From: CAIWHR01 sp039915505
Lineage (GTDB): Bacteria > Pseudomonadota > Gammaproteobacteria > Burkholderiales > Casimicrobiaceae
DNA: 6,050 nt
Direction of reading: 5' to 3'
Assembly (NCBI GenBank): GCA_039915505.1
Contig: JBDSND010000167.1
Coordinates: forward strand, 1 to 6,050
Shown here: piece by piece, positions 4,861-6,050 of the stretch
How positions within the stretch are numbered: position 1 is the stretch's first letter
Layout: every line of letters begins with the position of its first letter
Notes under the pieces: generated by a model
What the model was told of the DNA's origin: nothing
The model's database searches: none
Seen by the model: only the letters and a program-made list of their open reading frames with translations
Position numbers and translations under genes: made by a program

Positions 4861-5985
4861 CTAGCGGAGGAGCACCATGTTGTCCCGGTGGATGAGCTCG
4901 CGCTCATCAACGTACCCCAGGATCTTCTCGATCTCCGTCGACGGCTTGCGCAAGATGCGCATCGTTTCCTGCGCGGTGTAGTTCACCAGCCCACGTGCGA
5001 TCTCCGTGCCGCCCGGGTCGTAGCATCCGACGACCTCGCCGCGCTCGAATTCGCCCTGCACGGAGACGACGCCGATCGGCAGCAGGCTCTTGCCTTCGCG
5101 CATCAGCGCGCGCACGGCGCCATCGTCGAGCACGAGTCGACCGGCGAGCTGCAGGTGGTCGGCGAGCCACTGCTTGCGGGCTCGGAGCGATGGCTGTTCG
5201 GCGACGAGCGCGGAGCCGATGGCCTCGCCCGCGGCCAGGCGGGTCAGAACATCCGGCTCGTGACCGGAGGCAATTACGGTCGAGGCCCCGGATCGCGCAG
5301 CGCGGCGGGCGGCCAGCACCTTGGTGAGCATGCCTCCGCGACCGATGGCGCTGCCGGCGCCGGCGGCCATGCGCTCCAATGCCGGATCGCCGGCGCGGGC
5401 TTGGGATACGAGCGTCGCGGCAGGATCCCTGCGCGGGTCGGCGGTGAATAGTCCTTGCTGGTCGGTGAGCATCACGAGCACGTCCGCTTCGACCAGGTTG
5501 GTGACGAGAGCGCCGAGAGTATCGTTGTCACCGAAGCGGATTTCGTCGGTGGTCACCGTATCGTTCTCGTTGATGATCGGGAGCACGTTGAGGCGAAGCA
5601 AGGTGCGCAGGGTCGAGCGCGCATTGAGGTAGCGGCGGCGGTCGGCAAGATCCTCGTGGGTGAGGAGCACTTGCGCGGTGTGCAGCCCGAATCGCGCGAA
5701 CGCTGTTTCGTACGCCTGCACCAGTCCCATCTGCCCCACCGCGGCCGCGGCCTGCAGCTCGTGGATGGCGGAGGGACGCGCTTTCCAGCCGAGTCGCTTG
5801 ATGCCTTCGGCGATCGCGCCTGAAGACACCAGGAGGACATTGCGCCCGCCCGCCCGCAGCGCGGCGATCTGCCCCGCCCAACGGGCGATGGCCTCGTGAT
5901 CGAGACCACGGCCCTCGTTGGTGACGAGCGACGAACCGACCTTCACGACCAGGCATCTGGCCGCGGTAACGGGTCCGATGCTCAT
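4861..5985 (-). CDS. proB: Glutamate 5-kinase ProB
   Basis: A complete cytosolic enzyme of 374 residues (E. coli ProB, 367) that phosphorylates glutamate with ATP to gamma-glutamyl phosphate, the first step of proline synthesis. The amino-acid-kinase domain spans about 1-260. It shows VVKVGSSL (K15, G17, S18), VSSGAIAEG (53-61), INEND (138-142), FGDND (151-155), TDQQGLFTADPR (174-185) and IGRGGMLTK (214-222). The PUA domain follows at about 281-356. Everything expected is present. In studied ProB enzymes proline inhibits by feedback at the kinase domain; that is family knowledge. The frame also opens at an ATG at 6012, but the ATG at 5985 has a GGAGGT Shine-Dalgarno 6 bases away and begins the conserved N-terminus, so it is chosen. 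The partner proA is not in the window. In many betaproteobacteria proB follows obgE, which would lie past the right edge. Confidence 0.97.
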   Translation of the reverse strand: MSIGPVTAARCLVVKVGSSLVTNEGRGLDHEAIARWAGQIAALRAGGRNVLLVSSGAIAEGIKRLGWKARPSAIHELQAAAAVGQMGLVQAYETAFARFGLHTAQVLLTHEDLADRRRYLNARSTLRTLLRLNVLPIINENDTVTTDEIRFGDNDTLGALVTNLVEADVLVMLTDQQGLFTADPRRDPAATLVSQARAGDPALERMAAGAGSAIGRGGMLTKVLAARRAARSGASTVIASGHEPDVLTRLAAGEAIGSALVAEQPSLRARKQWLADHLQLAGRLVLDDGAVRALMREGKSLLPIGVVSVQGEFERGEVVGCYDPGGTEIARGLVNYTAQETMRILRKPSTEIEKILGYVDERELIHRDNMVLLR

Positions 5986-5991
5986 TGGGTG

Positions 5992-5997
5992 ACCTCC
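5992..5997 (-). promoter_or_regulatory. proB: Ribosome binding site of proB
   Basis: GGAGGT on the leftward strand, 6 bases before the ATG at 5985, is a near-consensus Shine-Dalgarno. Its first two G residues belong to the five-G edge of the adjoining hairpin repeat block. Confidence 0.8.
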
Positions 5998-6050
5998 CCC
6001 AGGCTTGCCCACTGCGTGGGCTGCGCCAACCCCCTCCCGAGGAGGGGGCG
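5996..6050. repeat. Two-hairpin GC-rich intergenic repeat in the proB leader (reaches the right edge)
   Basis: The block starts with CCCCCAGGC. It holds a first hairpin, GCCCAC (6007-6012) with GTGGGC (6016-6021) around TGC, and a second, CCCCCTCC (6030-6037) with GGAGGGGG (6041-6048) around CGA. Both stems are perfect. This layout resembles the abundant intergenic repeats I know from Burkholderiales genomes, though copy number cannot be tested here. It may continue beyond the window. It would be transcribed in the proB 5' leader or in the spacer after the upstream gene. Confidence 0.65.

Noticed and set aside
4171..5451. A 426-codon open frame on the + strand
   Set aside because: It lies antisense to the YIP1-family gene and proB, both well supported. 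Its translation is rich in Arg, Asp and His with no recognisable domain, typical of shadow frames in GC-rich DNA.

Overview
This is a GC-rich window of ordinary chromosomal character. It carries seven protein genes, one of them cut by the left edge, and no sign of a mobile element, CRISPR array, tRNA or rRNA. The gene families suggest a betaproteobacterium of the Burkholderiales, Rhodocyclales or Nitrosomonadales type: proB and rppH lie close together, there is a four-cysteine DksA-like protein, and the proB leader holds a GC-rich paired-hairpin block of the kind scattered between genes in that class. This assignment is an inference from gene content, not a database result.

Left part (1-2398). 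The C-terminal part of a DksA/TraR-family zinc-finger regulator (+) ends 24 bases from the stop of a convergent DHH-family phosphoesterase (-). The DHH gene is divergent from a non-canonical ribose-phosphate pyrophosphokinase (PRPP synthetase) homologue (+), with only 59 bases between the two starts. Both proteins should act on phosphate groups of nucleotides or sugars. Joint control from the shared gap is plausible but not proven.

Middle part (2399-3582). A 181-base gap holds a strong intrinsic terminator for the leftward gene beside it. That gene encodes an exported DsbA-like thiol oxidoreductase with a CPFC active site, a second cysteine pair and an N-terminal heptad helix that may oligomerise it. 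The following 253-base gap carries its ribosome binding site and a -10-like box. It also holds a perfect 12-bp inverted repeat upstream of a likely rppH promoter.

Right part (3583-6050). rppH (+), the RNA 5'-pyrophosphohydrolase that starts decay of many mRNAs, is convergent with a five-helix YIP1-family membrane protein gene (-). That gene has a good sigma-70-like promoter of its own in the gap behind proB. proB (-), glutamate 5-kinase for the first step of proline synthesis, is complete. The last 55 bases are a two-hairpin repeat block that also supplies part of the proB Shine-Dalgarno sequence. In this class obgE often lies just upstream of proB, so it would be expected beyond the right edge.

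I see no clearly new multi-gene system. The points most worth following are the unusual phosphoribosyl loop of the PRPP synthetase homologue and its divergent DHH partner, the coiled-coil thiol oxidoreductase, and the structured leaders of proB and rppH.
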